Shown in pieces: positions 28,959 through 43,084 of a stretch of 64,000 nucleotides of DNA; the stretch's first letter is position 1; every line of letters starts with the position of its first letter. A program made the translations under genes and the position numbers. The notes under the pieces were generated by a model. That model was not told the origin of the DNA, made no database searches, and was given only the letters and a program-made list of their open reading frames with translations. The stretch comes from Salirhabdus salicampi (GTDB lineage: Bacteria > Bacillota > Bacilli > Bacillales > Alkalibacillaceae). Location: positions 1 to 64,000 of the forward strand of contig NZ_JANBWE010000005.1 of assembly GCF_024259515.1 (NCBI RefSeq). Direction: 5' to 3'.

Positions 28959-29507
28959 ATGCTGGAAAATGCATTTATAATGATAGTCATTATTTTGGCG
29001 GTAAATATTACGTATGTTTCGTTATTTACAGTTCGGATGATTTTAACTTTGAAAGGGCAACGTTATACTGCAGCCTTTGTAAGTACAGTAGAAGTTGTTA
29101 TATACATATTTGGTTTAGGTCTCGTTTTAGATAATTTAGATCAAATTCACAATTTATTAGCTTACGCGATTGGGTACGGCTTAGGTGTTATAGCCGGTAT
29201 GAAAATAGAAGAAAAATTAGCTTTAGGCTATATTACTGTAAATGTCATTTCTTCAGATCCCGACATTGAATTTACAAAAAAATTAAGAGATAAAGGTTAT
29301 GGTGTGACAAGCTGGTTTGCGTATGGAATGGATGGAGATCGCTTAGCCATGCAAATTTTAACGCCAAGAAAGTATGAATTAAACTTATACAGCACAATTA
29401 AGGAGTTAGATCCAAAAGCATTTATCATCGCATACGAGCCGAAAAGTATTCACGGTGGATTTTGGGTGAAACAAGTTCGTAAAGGCCGACTAAAGAAAAA
29501 GGCGTAA
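28959..29507 (+). CDS. yebE: DUF2179 / UPF0316 membrane protein (YebE)
   Basis: A 182-residue protein with three N-terminal membrane segments (about residues 5-25, 38-58 and 65-82), then a cytoplasmic DUF2179 domain containing [19 protein letters not shown]2179 domains occur at the ends of small-molecule or second-messenger-binding membrane proteins; this one has no known function. The start follows GAGGAGG. Order with yebG and the pbuG neighbourhood agrees with B. subtilis. Confidence 0.88.
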   Translation: MLENAFIMIVIILAVNITYVSLFTVRMILTLKGQRYTAAFVSTVEVVIYIFGLGLVLDNLDQIHNLLAYAIGYGLGVIAGMKIEEKLALGYITVNVISSDPDIEFTKKLRDKGYGVTSWFAYGMDGDRLAMQILTPRKYELNLYSTIKELDPKAFIIAYEPKSIHGGFWVKQVRKGRLKKKA

Positions 29508-29533
29508 TCGTTAAGGAAGGAGGCAATTTTGTT

Positions 29534-29743
29534 TTGGGTAAAAAGAAGAAGAAGGAAAGGTTTTATGTAAAAGATGGAGAGACAATTGATCAATGTTTAG
29601 AGCGGATCAAGAAAGAAGGATATATGCCGGTAAAACGATTAGAGAAACCGATATTTCAAGAGATAAAAGAAAATGGCTCTACTACAGTAGAACCAGTTAA
29701 GAGAGAAATCATGTTTGAAGCTCTATTAATGGACCAAGAATAA
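29534..29743 (+). CDS. yebG: NETI-motif protein (YebG)
   Basis: A 69-residue basic protein of unknown function. It carries the motif GETIDQCLERIKKEGYMPVKR, cited here in parts (GETIDQC, then RIKKEGYMPVKR), which defines the NETI family. The start is TTG 29534, about ten bases after AAGGAGG, 26 bases behind yebE. In B. subtilis this gene is followed by the pur operon; here it is not. Confidence 0.8.
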   Translation: MGKKKKKERFYVKDGETIDQCLERIKKEGYMPVKRLEKPIFQEIKENGSTTVEPVKREIMFEALLMDQE

Positions 29744-29757
29744 TCATGATCGCATTT

Positions 29758-29780
29758 AGGAGGCCTAAGATTGGCCTTCT
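29758..29780 (+). terminator. Weak terminator after yebG
   Basis: An 8-bp stem AGGAGGCC/GGCCTTCT (one G-T pair), a 7-base loop, with an interrupted T tail. It overlaps the end of the opposing gene. Confidence 0.4.
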
Positions 29781-30043
29781 TCATTTTCAGTAACCGTTTG
29801 ACTCGGATTTTCCTTTTGCGACTGCTTTGTTGTTGAGTTTTCGAGAGTTCTTTCTGTAAGGTCTGTTACAGGACAATAACGTAAAATCCCTTCACCAACC
29901 TTCATAGCGCTTAACAACATAATTAAGATATTGCTTTGGCGCCACGGCCGTCTAATTAAACTAACTGTTGCATAACTTAACAATGTTAACCCTGTTGTAA
30001 TTCGGATCAACCCGTTTATAAGTCCAATGTTAGGTTTTACCAA
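29765..30043 (-). CDS. DUF2892-like small membrane protein
   Basis: A 92-residue protein beginning VKPNIGLINGLIRITTGLTLLSY, which resembles the DUF2892 membrane domain (N-I-G-x-x-x-x-x-x-R-x-x-x-G). A second hydrophobic stretch and RYCPVTDLT follow, then a polar Glu/Thr-rich tail. I start at TTG 30043, placed right after GGGAAGGG; the longer GTG 30061 start has no ribosome site. It is convergent with yebG and divergent from yerA. Function is unknown. Confidence 0.65.
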   Translation of the reverse strand: MVKPNIGLINGLIRITTGLTLLSYATVSLIRRPWRQSNILIMLLSAMKVGEGILRYCPVTDLTERTLENSTTKQSQKENPSQTVTENEEGQS

Positions 30044-30116
30044 CTTAACCCTTCCCTTCACAGTTTTAATGTATTAAAATTTTATATACAATGATTTTTT
30101 ATTAAGGGGGATTGTT

Positions 30117-31853
30117 ATGAGTGAGCATCGCTACAAATGGCGTAACCGACAACTAAGGGAACACGTTGCCGTAATAGATGGTAAATTAGCACCTTCCATC
30201 GTACTAAAGGATGCTACCTATTTAAATGTTTACTTAAAAAGGTGGATGAGTGGGCATATATGGATTTACGACGATCGTATTGTCTACGTTGGTGATCAGC
30301 TTCCAAGTATGCTTGAAGGCACAGAAATTGTGAATTGTGAGTCCCTTTATCTAGTCCCTGGGTACATTGAGCCTCATGCCCATCCGTTTCAATTATATAA
30401 TCCCCATAACTTATCCGAATATGCAGCTAAGACTGGCACCACTGTATTTATTAACGATAATTTACCGCTTCTTTTTTTAATGGATAAAAAGAAAGCGTTT
30501 TCTTTAATAGATCGGTTTCATCAGCTGCCGTCATCTCTATATTGGTGGTCCAGGTTTGATTCACAATCTGCATTGCAGGATGAAGAATCCTTTATTAAAA
30601 ATGCGAATATTTTATCCTGGTTAAAACACGATGCGGTTTTACAAGGGGGAGAACTCACATCATGGCCATCTGTATTAAAAGATGATGACCGCATGTTGCA
30701 CTGGATGCAAGAAGCAAAGCGATTAAAGAAGCCTGTAGAAGGTCACTTTCCCGGGTCATCAACTGAAACTTTAACGAAAATGAAATTGTTAGGCGCAGAT
30801 GGTGACCATGAAGCTATTACAGGCGAAGAAGTTTACCGTAGACTGATTCTCGGTTATTATGTAGCATTGCGCAACTCATCCATACGACCAGACTTAAGAA
30901 GACTGTTTCAGGAGTTAAAATCATTTCAGATTACCGAGTTTGATCAAATGATGCTTACTACTGATGGTGCGACACCTTCGTTTTATAAGGAAGGTGTCAT
31001 GAATAAATGTATTGAAATTGCCATAGATGAAGGTGTACGTCCGGAAGAGGCGTATCGGATGGGATCCTATAATGCGGCAAAGTATTTTGGTATTGATCAT
31101 CATACAGGAAGCATTGGACCTGGAAGATTGGCACATATTAACTTTTTAGAAGCTTTGGATAATCCCACACCAGTACGCGTACTTGCAAAAGGGAATTGGG
31201 TAGATCAAACAAGTCAAAAAACGAAAGTGAATTGGCATGAATATGGGATTCAACCATTACAAATTGATTGGTCTTTAAATGACAGTGACTTCCGTTTTTA
31301 CGTGCCTGTAGGTTTGGAAATGGTGAACGATGTTATTATGAAGCCGTTTACGATAAAAGCGAAATATGAAAATGAACTAAATAAGTTAGACGATGGTGAC
31401 AATCTATCCTTTCTCATTATGTTAGATCAAAAAGGCAGTTGGCGTATATCAACGTTATTAAAGGGGTTTACGAAGTCACTTGGTGGTTTAGTGAGTTCTT
31501 ATTCTAACACGGGTGACATTATTTTAACTGGTGTACGAAAATCGGATATGAACTTAGCCTTTGAACGCATGAAGGAGATTGGCGGAGGTATTGTGTTAGC
31601 GAATGAAGGGGATATCATTTTTGAGCTCCCTTTAACTTTAAGTGGTATGATGTACGATGGTAATATGGAAACGTTAATGGAGAAAGAAGCTCGATTAACG
31701 AAGTTGTTAAAACAATATGGATACGCTTTTGATGACCCTATTTATACAATTTTATTCTTATCAGCGATACATTTGCCTTATATTCGGATTACACCTCAAG
31801 GAATTATCGATGTGAAAAAGAAAGAGGTACTCTTTCCTTCGATTATGCGTTAA
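30117..31853 (+). CDS. yerA: Adenine deaminase-like amidohydrolase (YerA)
   Basis: A 578-residue amidohydrolase-superfamily protein related to adenine deaminase. It has the metal motif PHAHP in VPGYIEPHAHPF (about residue 90), a Glu/His block GADGDHEAITGEE, TTDGATP (the late Asp) and SYNAAKYFGIDHHTGSIGPGRLA, which is typical of adenine deaminases. The second half carries the adenine-deaminase C-terminal domain. Activity of B. subtilis YerA is, to my knowledge, only putative. The start follows AAGGGGGA. It heads the yerABC group. Confidence 0.82.
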   Translation: MSEHRYKWRNRQLREHVAVIDGKLAPSIVLKDATYLNVYLKRWMSGHIWIYDDRIVYVGDQLPSMLEGTEIVNCESLYLVPGYIEPHAHPFQLYNPHNLSEYAAKTGTTVFINDNLPLLFLMDKKKAFSLIDRFHQLPSSLYWWSRFDSQSALQDEESFIKNANILSWLKHDAVLQGGELTSWPSVLKDDDRMLHWMQEAKRLKKPVEGHFPGSSTETLTKMKLLGADGDHEAITGEEVYRRLILGYYVALRNSSIRPDLRRLFQELKSFQITEFDQMMLTTDGATPSFYKEGVMNKCIEIAIDEGVRPEEAYRMGSYNAAKYFGIDHHTGSIGPGRLAHINFLEALDNPTPVRVLAKGNWVDQTSQKTKVNWHEYGIQPLQIDWSLNDSDFRFYVPVGLEMVNDVIMKPFTIKAKYENELNKLDDGDNLSFLIMLDQKGSWRISTLLKGFTKSLGGLVSSYSNTGDIILTGVRKSDMNLAFERMKEIGGGIVLANEGDIIFELPLTLSGMMYDGNMETLMEKEARLTKLLKQYGYAFDDPIYTILFLSAIHLPYIRITPQGIIDVKKKEVLFPSIMR

Positions 31854-31897
31854 AATATAAAAGTGGTAACGTTTAAACGTAATAAAGGTGGGATAAA

Positions 31898-32995
31898 GTG
31901 AAACAGAAAGCTTGGTTGATGGTTTACTTCATCGTATTCTTGTTCGTCTTGATGACTGCATGCTCAAGTGAAAAATCATCGACAGACGAAGATACAGAGC
32001 CCGTAAATGCACCAGTAGAAAATCGTGATCCCGAGCCGGATCCGGAACCAGACCCTGAACCAGAGGCTGAGCCCGAACCCGAACCTGAATATACTTACCC
32101 TTTCACAGGTATAAAGACTGATGAGCCAATCGATAACCGTTTAGTTAGTGTAATGATAAATAATCATACAAAAGCCCGCCCGCAAACAGGGCTGTCTAAG
32201 GCAGATATCGTCTATGAAATATTAGCAGAAGGGCCGATCACAAGATTTTTGGCATTCTTCCATAGTGACCAACCTGAACTTGTTGGTCCTGTACGCAGTG
32301 CAAGAGAATATTACGCTGATCTCGCGCTAGGTATGGATTCCATATATATTTATCACGGCGCAGCAACACATGTAGAACAAAATATCATCAATACAGGGTT
32401 AAATCTTATCAGTGGAGCAATTTATGATAATGATCAATTTTTGTTCAAACGTGAAGATTTTCGTAATGCTCCACACGATTCGTATTTAATATTTCCGAAT
32501 GTGTATACGGTGGCAGAGCAAAAGAATTATGATGTGAAAAAGAATTATGAACCGTATCCGTTTTTAACGAAAGATGGCGCAAACGAGATATCAGGAGAAA
32601 GTGCAAATGAAATTCATATCACATATCGAGAGGGTTTAGAAGAGGTTTCGTACGAATTTGATTCTACGGAGAAAAAGTATATTCGATTCAATGATGGGGA
32701 AAAAACAGTTGAACTAGAAAACGAGGAGCCGGTTTATATTGATAACATCTTCATTGTTGAGACACCGCACCGTGTCATAGACTCGGCAAATCGTCGTTCC
32801 ATCGATTTAAACTCCGGCGGAAATGGCTATTTAATCCGCAATGGCATTGTTGAAGAAGTTGAATGGAAAAACGTCAATGGACGCATTTTGCCATTTTATA
32901 AGGACGGGACAGAAGCGAAGTTTAGTCCGGGTAAAACATGGATTAACGTTATTCCTACTTCTCCAGGATTACAACATGCAGTCCAAATCAAATAA
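31898..32995 (+). CDS. yerB: DUF3048 lipoprotein (YerB)
   Basis: A 365-residue exported lipoprotein. The signal peptide ends in the lipobox LMTAC (Cys about residue 22). A low-complexity Pro-Glu linker of repeated PEPDPE/EPE units spans roughly residues 44-65. The DUF3048 domain follows, with VMINNHTKARPQTGLSKAD, FLAFFHSDQPELVGPVRSAR and a C-terminal Trp-rich GKTWINVIP. Function unknown, envelope located. The start is GTG 31898 after AAAGGTGGG. Confidence 0.87.
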   Translation: MKQKAWLMVYFIVFLFVLMTACSSEKSSTDEDTEPVNAPVENRDPEPDPEPDPEPEAEPEPEPEYTYPFTGIKTDEPIDNRLVSVMINNHTKARPQTGLSKADIVYEILAEGPITRFLAFFHSDQPELVGPVRSAREYYADLALGMDSIYIYHGAATHVEQNIINTGLNLISGAIYDNDQFLFKREDFRNAPHDSYLIFPNVYTVAEQKNYDVKKNYEPYPFLTKDGANEISGESANEIHITYREGLEEVSYEFDSTEKKYIRFNDGEKTVELENEEPVYIDNIFIVETPHRVIDSANRRSIDLNSGGNGYLIRNGIVEEVEWKNVNGRILPFYKDGTEAKFSPGKTWINVIPTSPGLQHAVQIK

Positions 32996-33026
32996 ATGTA
33001 CCATGAAATAAAGGAGCGTGAGCCTA

Positions 33027-33323
33027 ATGCAAATTGATAAACTTCGAGGAAAAGAACTAGACCAATTATTTAATGCCATTTTGTCATTGCAAGATATCGA
33101 AGAATGTTATCGCTTATTTGATGACTTAGCTACTGTAAATGAAATTCAATCACTTGCGCAGCGGCTGGAAGTGGCGCGAATGTTACGGGAAGGGTACACA
33201 TATCATAAGATTGAAACAGAAACAGGGGCATCGACGGCGACCATTTCCCGTGTAAAACGATGCTTAAACTACGGTAACGATGCTTATGAAATGGTGCTGA
33301 ATCGTATTCATAATGCAGAATAA
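33027..33323 (+). CDS. yerC: TrpR-like DNA-binding protein YerC
   Basis: A 98-residue protein of the YerC/YecD family, with a TrpR-type helix-turn-helix: RLEVARMLREGYTYHKI followed by TGASTATISRVKR. It is likely a transcription factor; the target is unknown. ATG 33027 lies ten bases after AAGGAG; an in-frame GTG at 33018 is too close to that site. It is followed by a shared terminator with glyQS. Confidence 0.88.
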   Translation: MQIDKLRGKELDQLFNAILSLQDIEECYRLFDDLATVNEIQSLAQRLEVARMLREGYTYHKIETETGASTATISRVKRCLNYGNDAYEMVLNRIHNAE

Positions 33324-33356
33324 AAGGAGTGTGACAGAACGTCACACTCCTTTTTT
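33322..33356. terminator. Bidirectional terminator between yerC and glyQS
   Basis: A perfect 14-bp stem (33322-33335 with 33341-33354), loop AGAAC, A-tract left and T-tract right. Confidence 0.92.
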
Positions 33357-33362
33357 CTATCA

Positions 33363-34748
33363 TTAAAATTGTGTTTTTTCTAGCAAAAACTGTTTCAAAT
33401 CGGCAATTGGCATACGGTTCTGTTCCATCGTGTCACGGTTCCGTACAGTAACTTGTTGATCTTCCACAGAGTCAAAATCAAAGGTAATACAATATGGAGT
33501 TCCGATTTCATCGTGGCGACGGTATCGTTTACCAATTGATCCAGATTCATCATAGTCCACCATGAAGTCCTTTGCTAAGTCAGCGAACACCTTTTGGGCT
33601 TCTTCAGATAATTTCTTTGAAAGTGGGAAAATAGCTGCTTTAAAAGGTGCAACAGCAGGATGGAAACGCATGACAGTACGAGTTGATCCATCTTCTAATT
33701 CTTCGACCTCATATGCATCTGTTAAGTAAGCAAGTGCAAGGCGGTCGGCACCTAGTGCCGGCTCAATGACGTATGGAATATAACGCTCGTTATTGTTTTC
33801 TTGATCAATATACTGGAAATCCTCACCGGAGTGTTCAGCGTGTTTGCTTAAATCAAAGTCTGTTCGTGAAGCGATTCCCCATAGTTCACCCCATCCAAAT
33901 GGGAAATTATATTCCAAGTCTGTTGTTGCATTACTATAGTGGGAAAGTTCATCATCACCATGGTCACGCTTACGTACATTTTCAGCTGTTAGACCTAAGG
34001 ACAATAACCAGTTATAACAGAATTCTAACCAATATTTTTGCCATTCTTTTTCTGTACCCGGTTTACAGAAAAACTCCATTTCCATCTGTTCGAATTCTCT
34101 TGTACGAAAGATGAAGTTACCCGGTGTAATTTCGTTTCGGAAACTTTTTCCGATTTGGGCAATTCCGAATGGGAGTTTTTTTCTCATGCTTCGCTGTACA
34201 TTTTTAAAGTTAACGAATATACCTTGGGCTGTTTCTGGGCGTAAGTAAATTTCGTTTGTAGAATCTTCTGTAACTCCTTGGTATGTTTTAAACATTAAAT
34301 TAAACTGACGAACCTCAGTAAAGTTGGTTGAGCCACACTCCGGACAAGAGATTCCCTCGTCTTTGATCATGCTTTCCATCTCTTCAAACGGTAGTCCGTC
34401 TACGATTATCTCTTGTCCCTTAGCAGCAAAATGGTCCTCAATTAATTTGTCGGCACGGTGACGAGATTTACAATCTTTACAATCAATCATAGGATCGTTA
34501 AAGTTCCCTAAGTGACCAGAAGCTTCCCATGTTTTTGGATTCATTAATATTGCAGCGTCTAGTCCTACGTTATAGGGCGATTCCTGAACGAACTTTTTCC
34601 ACCAAGCATCTTTTAAGTTTCGTTTTAACTCAACACCTAAAGGACCATAATCCCAAGTGTTCGCCAAACCTCCGTAAATTTCTGACCCTTGAAAGACAAA
34701 GCCTCTATGTTTGGCGTGATTGACGACATCATCCATGTTTTTCGTCAT
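33363..34748 (-). CDS. glyQS: Glycyl-tRNA synthetase, single-chain type
   Basis: A class II synthetase charging tRNA-Gly. The 461-residue protein has the single-chain (dimeric, eukaryote-like) layout: an N-terminal catalytic start [20 protein letters not shown], a zinc-like pair CKDC and CPEC, motif 2 [21 protein letters not shown], motif 3 [16 protein letters not shown] and an anticodon-binding domain with [11 protein letters not shown]. subtilis instead has separate GlyQ and GlyS. It starts at ATG 34748, seven bases after AAAGGAGG. The T-box leader upstream controls it. Confidence 0.95.
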   Translation of the reverse strand: MTKNMDDVVNHAKHRGFVFQGSEIYGGLANTWDYGPLGVELKRNLKDAWWKKFVQESPYNVGLDAAILMNPKTWEASGHLGNFNDPMIDCKDCKSRHRADKLIEDHFAAKGQEIIVDGLPFEEMESMIKDEGISCPECGSTNFTEVRQFNLMFKTYQGVTEDSTNEIYLRPETAQGIFVNFKNVQRSMRKKLPFGIAQIGKSFRNEITPGNFIFRTREFEQMEMEFFCKPGTEKEWQKYWLEFCYNWLLSLGLTAENVRKRDHGDDELSHYSNATTDLEYNFPFGWGELWGIASRTDFDLSKHAEHSGEDFQYIDQENNNERYIPYVIEPALGADRLALAYLTDAYEVEELEDGSTRTVMRFHPAVAPFKAAIFPLSKKLSEEAQKVFADLAKDFMVDYDESGSIGKRYRRHDEIGTPYCITFDFDSVEDQQVTVRNRDTMEQNRMPIADLKQFLLEKTQF

Positions 34749-34785
34749 CGTTATTCCTCCTTTTAATTTGAAAACTTACAATAAT

Positions 34786-35000
34786 ATAAAAAACTCTCGT
34801 CCTTGGGCTGCTGTGCCCAGGGACGAGAGTTGACTCCCGCGGTTCCACCCTGATTGACGTTCAAAGTTGCTGAAACGTCCTCTTTCGGTCTAAGTACTCT
34901 GGAATGCCGTTTCGCTAAATCTTACTTCGAGCTCCCACCAACCTCGAATCGCTATTAGAGTAGAGGATTTAGTTACTATTGTTCCTTCATAGTACGACTT
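34786..35000 (-). promoter_or_regulatory. Glycine T-box riboswitch
   Basis: Read leftward from 35000. Stem I has the specifier codon GGC (34908-34906) in the sequence ACGGCATTCC, so uncharged tRNA-Gly is sensed. The T-box AGGGTGGAACCGCGGG lies at 34851-34836. A long terminator stem (34831-34821 with 34800-34792 at its base) ends in T. Antitermination switches glyQS on when glycyl-tRNA is short. The leader looks short and lacks an obvious Stem II, as glycine T-boxes do. Confidence 0.93.
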
Positions 35001-35081
35001 TATTTTAGTTATTTTATATTAGCATACGGAAAAGATGGAAACAAGTTACTGCCTTCTAATTTTATCAAAAAGGGGATCCAA

Positions 35082-35111
35082 TTCAAAGAAGGGGAGAATT
35101 TTTGATATAAT
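35082..35111 (+). promoter_or_regulatory. Possible promoter of pcrB-pcrA-ligA
   Basis: TTCAAA (35082-35087), 18-base spacer, TATAAT (35106-35111). The -10 is perfect, the -35 fair; it lies 37 bases before the pcrB start. Confidence 0.5.
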
Positions 35112-35147
35112 AATGAAGCGGAAATGATATTGGAGGCTTGGATAATC

Positions 35148-35845
35148 ATGGAATGGAAACAGTGGCGACATGTTTTTAAGTTAGACCCAAACAAAGAAAT
35201 TTCAGACGAAGAATTAGAACGGGTATGTGAGTCAGGGACGGACGCGATTATCGTTGGAGGCACAGATGCAGTTACATTAGATGATGTACTGAATCTTCTG
35301 GCGAGAGTCAGGCGTTATTCAGTTCCTTGTGCAATGGAAATTTCCAATTTAGAGTCCGTTAGTCCAGGTTTCGATTACTATTTCATCCCCTCTGTCTTAA
35401 ATAGTAAAGAGACAAAATGGATTATCGACTTACATCACGAAGCAGTCAAAGAATTTGGGGATGTAATGAACTGGGATGAGATTGTAATGGAAGGATATTG
35501 TATTTTAAACCAAGAAGCGAAAGCTTTTCAATATACAAACAGTACTATGCCAAATCAAGAAGATGTGGTGGCATATGCACAATTAGTTGAACGGATGTTC
35601 CGATTCCCAATTTTTTATTTAGAGTACAGTGGTACATATGGGGATCCGGAATTAGTAAAGGAAGTTAAAAATTATTTACATGATACGAAGCTTATATACG
35701 GTGGCGGTATTTCTGGAGCTAAAGAGGCGGAAGAAATGGCCAGGCACGCAGATATAGTAGTTGTCGGGAACATTATATATGATGACATCAAAAACGCATT
35801 ACGTACGGTGAAAGCTGTTAAAAATACAAGTAAGGATGGGATATT

Positions 35846-35849
<4 letters not shown>
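35148..35849 (+). CDS. pcrB: Heptaprenylglyceryl phosphate synthase PcrB
   Basis: PcrB joins heptaprenyl diphosphate to glycerol-1-phosphate, making an archaeal-type ether lipid precursor. The 233-residue TIM-barrel protein has [45 protein letters not shown] and YGGGISG with VVVGN, the phosphate- and substrate-binding loops of the family. ATG 35148 gives the expected N-terminus; GGAGG is 11 bases upstream. The end overlaps pcrA by GTGA. Confidence 0.94.
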
Positions 35850-40083
<4,234 letters not shown>

Positions 40084-40096
40084 AGGAGGTGGAAGA

Positions 40097-41314
40097 ATGA
40101 AAAGGTTTGTTACCACAATTGCCGCCTTTTTAACGATTGTTGCTGGTTGCGCACCGACATATGAAACGGAAGAAGAAATTGTACAGGAAAATGAAGAACA
40201 GCAAAACGAAACAGCGATTGTGCCTAAGGTGAATATTTCTGATGACTACTACCGCGTTATTCTCCCATATAAACAAGGGAAAGGTGAAGGGGTAATTTAT
40301 GAACCGAGTGCGGCGAGGGGAGTCATCGTGAATCAGATGGCAAATCGGTTTGATATTGATGAAATTGAAACAGGCTTGCAAAGGCATGCTACAACTTATT
40401 TCTCAACGAACCAATATTACTTTCAAGAAGGGCAATATTTATCTGCTAACGTCATTTATGATTGGCTTGGACGAAGTATGAGCGATAAACAAGCGGAAGA
40501 ATATATAAAGAAAAATCAAAATGTTAAAAAGGAAAATTTACAAATCGGTTTAAACCCACCTTTGGAAGACGATAAAGATGTTGAGGCATACCGGGAAGCC
40601 CCTAGGTATTTGTCCCATATATTAGAGCATAATTATTTATCTCGCACGGATGAAAATAAAGTAGTTTTAGGGGGACTTAGCATCGCCCTTGCTTTAAAAT
40701 CATCCTATCGTTTTCAGTTAGAGGCGGGGCCAGATTATTACTATGAACCGATTGGTACGGATGAAATGGTAAGAGAAGGGAAGCAAATGGCACAAACGAT
40801 ACTCGAACGTGTACGAAATATGCAAAGCCTCCAAGACATACCGGTCATGATTGCCTTATATCGAGAACAGTCACACTCTTCATTAGTACCAGGAAACTTT
40901 GTAGCAAAAACCTACGTGTCAGCAGGTGATATGACGATTGATGAATGGGAGACTGTTAACGAAAAATATGTTTTATTCCCTTCAAAGACAGCGGAGCGGG
41001 AACATTATGAAGATGCAGTAAACGTTGAAGATTTCAAGCGAGAAGTAACGAAGTATTTTCCGAATTATATTGGAGTTATTGGAAAAGGTTTTTATATAGA
41101 TGATGAACTCCGACAGCTAAAAATAAACATTCCAATTGAATTCCAAGGAAAAGCAGAAGTAGTAGGGTTTACCCAGTACGCATATGGACTTTTAGTCGAT
41201 ATCTTCCCAAATTATTATGATATTGAGGTTACTATTGAGTCGACCGAGAAACAAGAAGCCTTAATTACAAGAGATGCTGGAGAAGACGAACCATTCGTTT
41301 ATATTTATCAATAA
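40097..41314 (+). CDS. camS: CamS family lipoprotein (YerH)
   Basis: A 405-residue exported lipoprotein of the CamS sex-pheromone-precursor family. The signal peptide ends in lipobox IVAGC (Cys about residue 18). The mature part is acidic at first, then has the CamS domain with ISDDYYRVILPYKQGKGEG and EYIKKNQNVKKENLQIGLNP. In enterococci and staphylococci the signal peptide yields a peptide pheromone; here the role is unknown. The ribosome site is AAAGGAGGTGG. Position after ligA is conserved. Confidence 0.92.
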   Translation: MKRFVTTIAAFLTIVAGCAPTYETEEEIVQENEEQQNETAIVPKVNISDDYYRVILPYKQGKGEGVIYEPSAARGVIVNQMANRFDIDEIETGLQRHATTYFSTNQYYFQEGQYLSANVIYDWLGRSMSDKQAEEYIKKNQNVKKENLQIGLNPPLEDDKDVEAYREAPRYLSHILEHNYLSRTDENKVVLGGLSIALALKSSYRFQLEAGPDYYYEPIGTDEMVREGKQMAQTILERVRNMQSLQDIPVMIALYREQSHSSLVPGNFVAKTYVSAGDMTIDEWETVNEKYVLFPSKTAEREHYEDAVNVEDFKREVTKYFPNYIGVIGKGFYIDDELRQLKINIPIEFQGKAEVVGFTQYAYGLLVDIFPNYYDIEVTIESTEKQEALITRDAGEDEPFVYIYQ

Positions 41315-41354
41315 ACAAATTCGTGAAAATGTTCAAAAAATTAAACAAACTTAT

Positions 41355-41383
41355 TTGAAGAGTTCTGACTATTGCGTTAGAAT
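41355..41383 (+). promoter_or_regulatory. Promoter of rocA-type gene
   Basis: TTGAAG (41355-41360), 17-base spacer, TAGAAT (41378-41383), 63 bases before the start codon. Confidence 0.65.
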
Positions 41384-41446
41384 GATAAAGGTGAAATGCT
41401 TTTATTTTACAAAAAGCGACATGATCGATACTAAAAGGAGGCGTTA

Positions 41447-43000
41447 ATGGTGGTAGTACCTTATACTCATGAACCTTTTACGGATTTTTCTGATGAGAAA
41501 AATCGTAAAGTGATGGAAGAAGCTATTAATCAAGTAGAAAAAGAACTAGGCCAAGAGTATCCTTTAATTATTGGTGGGGAAAGAGTTACAACGGAAGATA
41601 AAATTGTTTCCTATAACCCTGCTAATAAAGAAGAGGTTGTTGGTGTTGTTTCTAAGGCTAATCAAGAACTTGCTGAAAAGGCAATGAAAATAGCAGATGA
41701 AACATTCCAATGGTGGAGAAAATCGAAGCCAGAAATGAGAGCCGACATCTTATTCCGGGCTGCAGCGATTGTTCGTCGCCGTAAGTTTGAATTTACTGCA
41801 TGGCTTGTAAAAGAAGGCGGTAAGCCTTGGAAAGAAGCGGATGCAGATACTGCTGAGGCAATTGACTTCTTAGAGTACTATGGTCGCCAAATGTTACGTC
41901 TTAAAGATGGTGCTCCAATCAACAGCCGTCCAATCGAGTTTAACCGCTATAATTATATTCCGTTAGGTGTTGGTGTTGTTATTTCACCTTGGAACTTCCT
42001 ATTTGCAATTATGGCTGGTACAACTGTTTCTGCAATGGTTACTGGTAACACAGTACTATTGAAACCAGCTAGTGCAACTCCTGTTATTGCATATAAATTA
42101 ATGGAAGTTCTTGAAGAGGCAGGCATGCCTGCAGGTGTTGTTAACTACGTACCTGGTAGCGGTTCAGAAGTTGGAGATTACTTAGTAGATCACCCAAGAA
42201 CACGCTTTATCAGCTTTACTGGATCCCGTGATGTTGGAACACGCATTTTCGAACGTGCAGCAAAAGTAAATGAAGGCCAAATTTGGTTGAAACGTGTTGT
42301 AGCTGAAATGGGTGGTAAAGATACAATTGTCGTTGACAAAGAGTCTGACCTTGAACTAGCAGCACAATCTATCACATATTCAGCTTTCGGTTTCTCAGGA
42401 CAAAAATGTTCAGCTTGTTCCCGTGTTGTAGCACATGAGGATGTATACGACGAGTTGGTTGCACGTGTGAAAGAGCTAACTGAAGAAAACGTTAATGTAG
42501 CTGATCCTGCAGACGCTAATACTTATATGGGTCCTGTCATTGACCAAGGTGCTTTTGATAAGATTATGAACTATATTGAAATTGGTAAGAGTGAAGGTAA
42601 GCTCGTTACTGGTGGAGAAGGCGATGACTCTAAAGGGTACTTCGTGAAACCAACAGTATTTGCTGACCTCGACCAAAACGCTCGTATTATGCAGGAAGAA
42701 ATTTTCGGTCCTGTAGTTGGATTTACAAAAGCTAAAAATTTCGATGAAGCGATTGAAATTGCAAATAATACTGATTACGGCTTAACAGGTGCTGTTATTA
42801 CAAACAATCGTGAACACATCGAAAAAGCTAGAGAAGATTTCCATGTAGGTAACCTATACTTCAACCGCGGATGTACAGCTGCTATTGTTGGATACCATCC
42901 ATTTGGTGGATTTAACATGTCAGGTACTGATTCAAAAGCAGGTGGGCCGGATTACCTATTAAACTTTATGCAAGGCAAAACGACTTCAGAAATGTTATAA
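41447..43000 (+). CDS. rocA: 1-pyrroline-5-carboxylate dehydrogenase (RocA/PutC)
   Basis: An aldehyde dehydrogenase that oxidises glutamate semialdehyde/P5C to glutamate with NAD, the last step of proline and arginine breakdown. The 517-residue protein starts [13 protein letters not shown], has the nucleotide-binding [12 protein letters not shown], the general-base Glu in AEMGGKD and the catalytic Cys in [12 protein letters not shown]. The end [17 protein letters not shown] is typical of this subfamily. It stands alone with its own promoter and terminator. GTG 41450 is an equally spaced alternative start. Confidence 0.93.
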   Translation: MVVVPYTHEPFTDFSDEKNRKVMEEAINQVEKELGQEYPLIIGGERVTTEDKIVSYNPANKEEVVGVVSKANQELAEKAMKIADETFQWWRKSKPEMRADILFRAAAIVRRRKFEFTAWLVKEGGKPWKEADADTAEAIDFLEYYGRQMLRLKDGAPINSRPIEFNRYNYIPLGVGVVISPWNFLFAIMAGTTVSAMVTGNTVLLKPASATPVIAYKLMEVLEEAGMPAGVVNYVPGSGSEVGDYLVDHPRTRFISFTGSRDVGTRIFERAAKVNEGQIWLKRVVAEMGGKDTIVVDKESDLELAAQSITYSAFGFSGQKCSACSRVVAHEDVYDELVARVKELTEENVNVADPADANTYMGPVIDQGAFDKIMNYIEIGKSEGKLVTGGEGDDSKGYFVKPTVFADLDQNARIMQEEIFGPVVGFTKAKNFDEAIEIANNTDYGLTGAVITNNREHIEKAREDFHVGNLYFNRGCTAAIVGYHPFGGFNMSGTDSKAGGPDYLLNFMQGKTTSEML

Positions 43001-43010
43001 TAGAATAATA

Positions 43011-43049
43011 TAAAGAAAGGCTCGCAATGATATTGCGAGTTTTTCTTTA
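43011..43049 (+). terminator. Terminator after rocA-type gene
   Basis: CTCGCAAT (43021-43028), loop GAT, ATTGCGAG (43032-43039), flanked by complementary AAAGAAA and TTTCTTT arms. Confidence 0.88.
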
Positions 43050-43084
43050 TGAAAAACTAACATTATATGGTAGGAGAGGGAAAA

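Noticed and set aside
32030-32095. Pro-Glu repeat in YerB as a mobile or CRISPR-like repeat
   Set aside because: The repetition is in-frame, coding for a linker between lipobox and domain.
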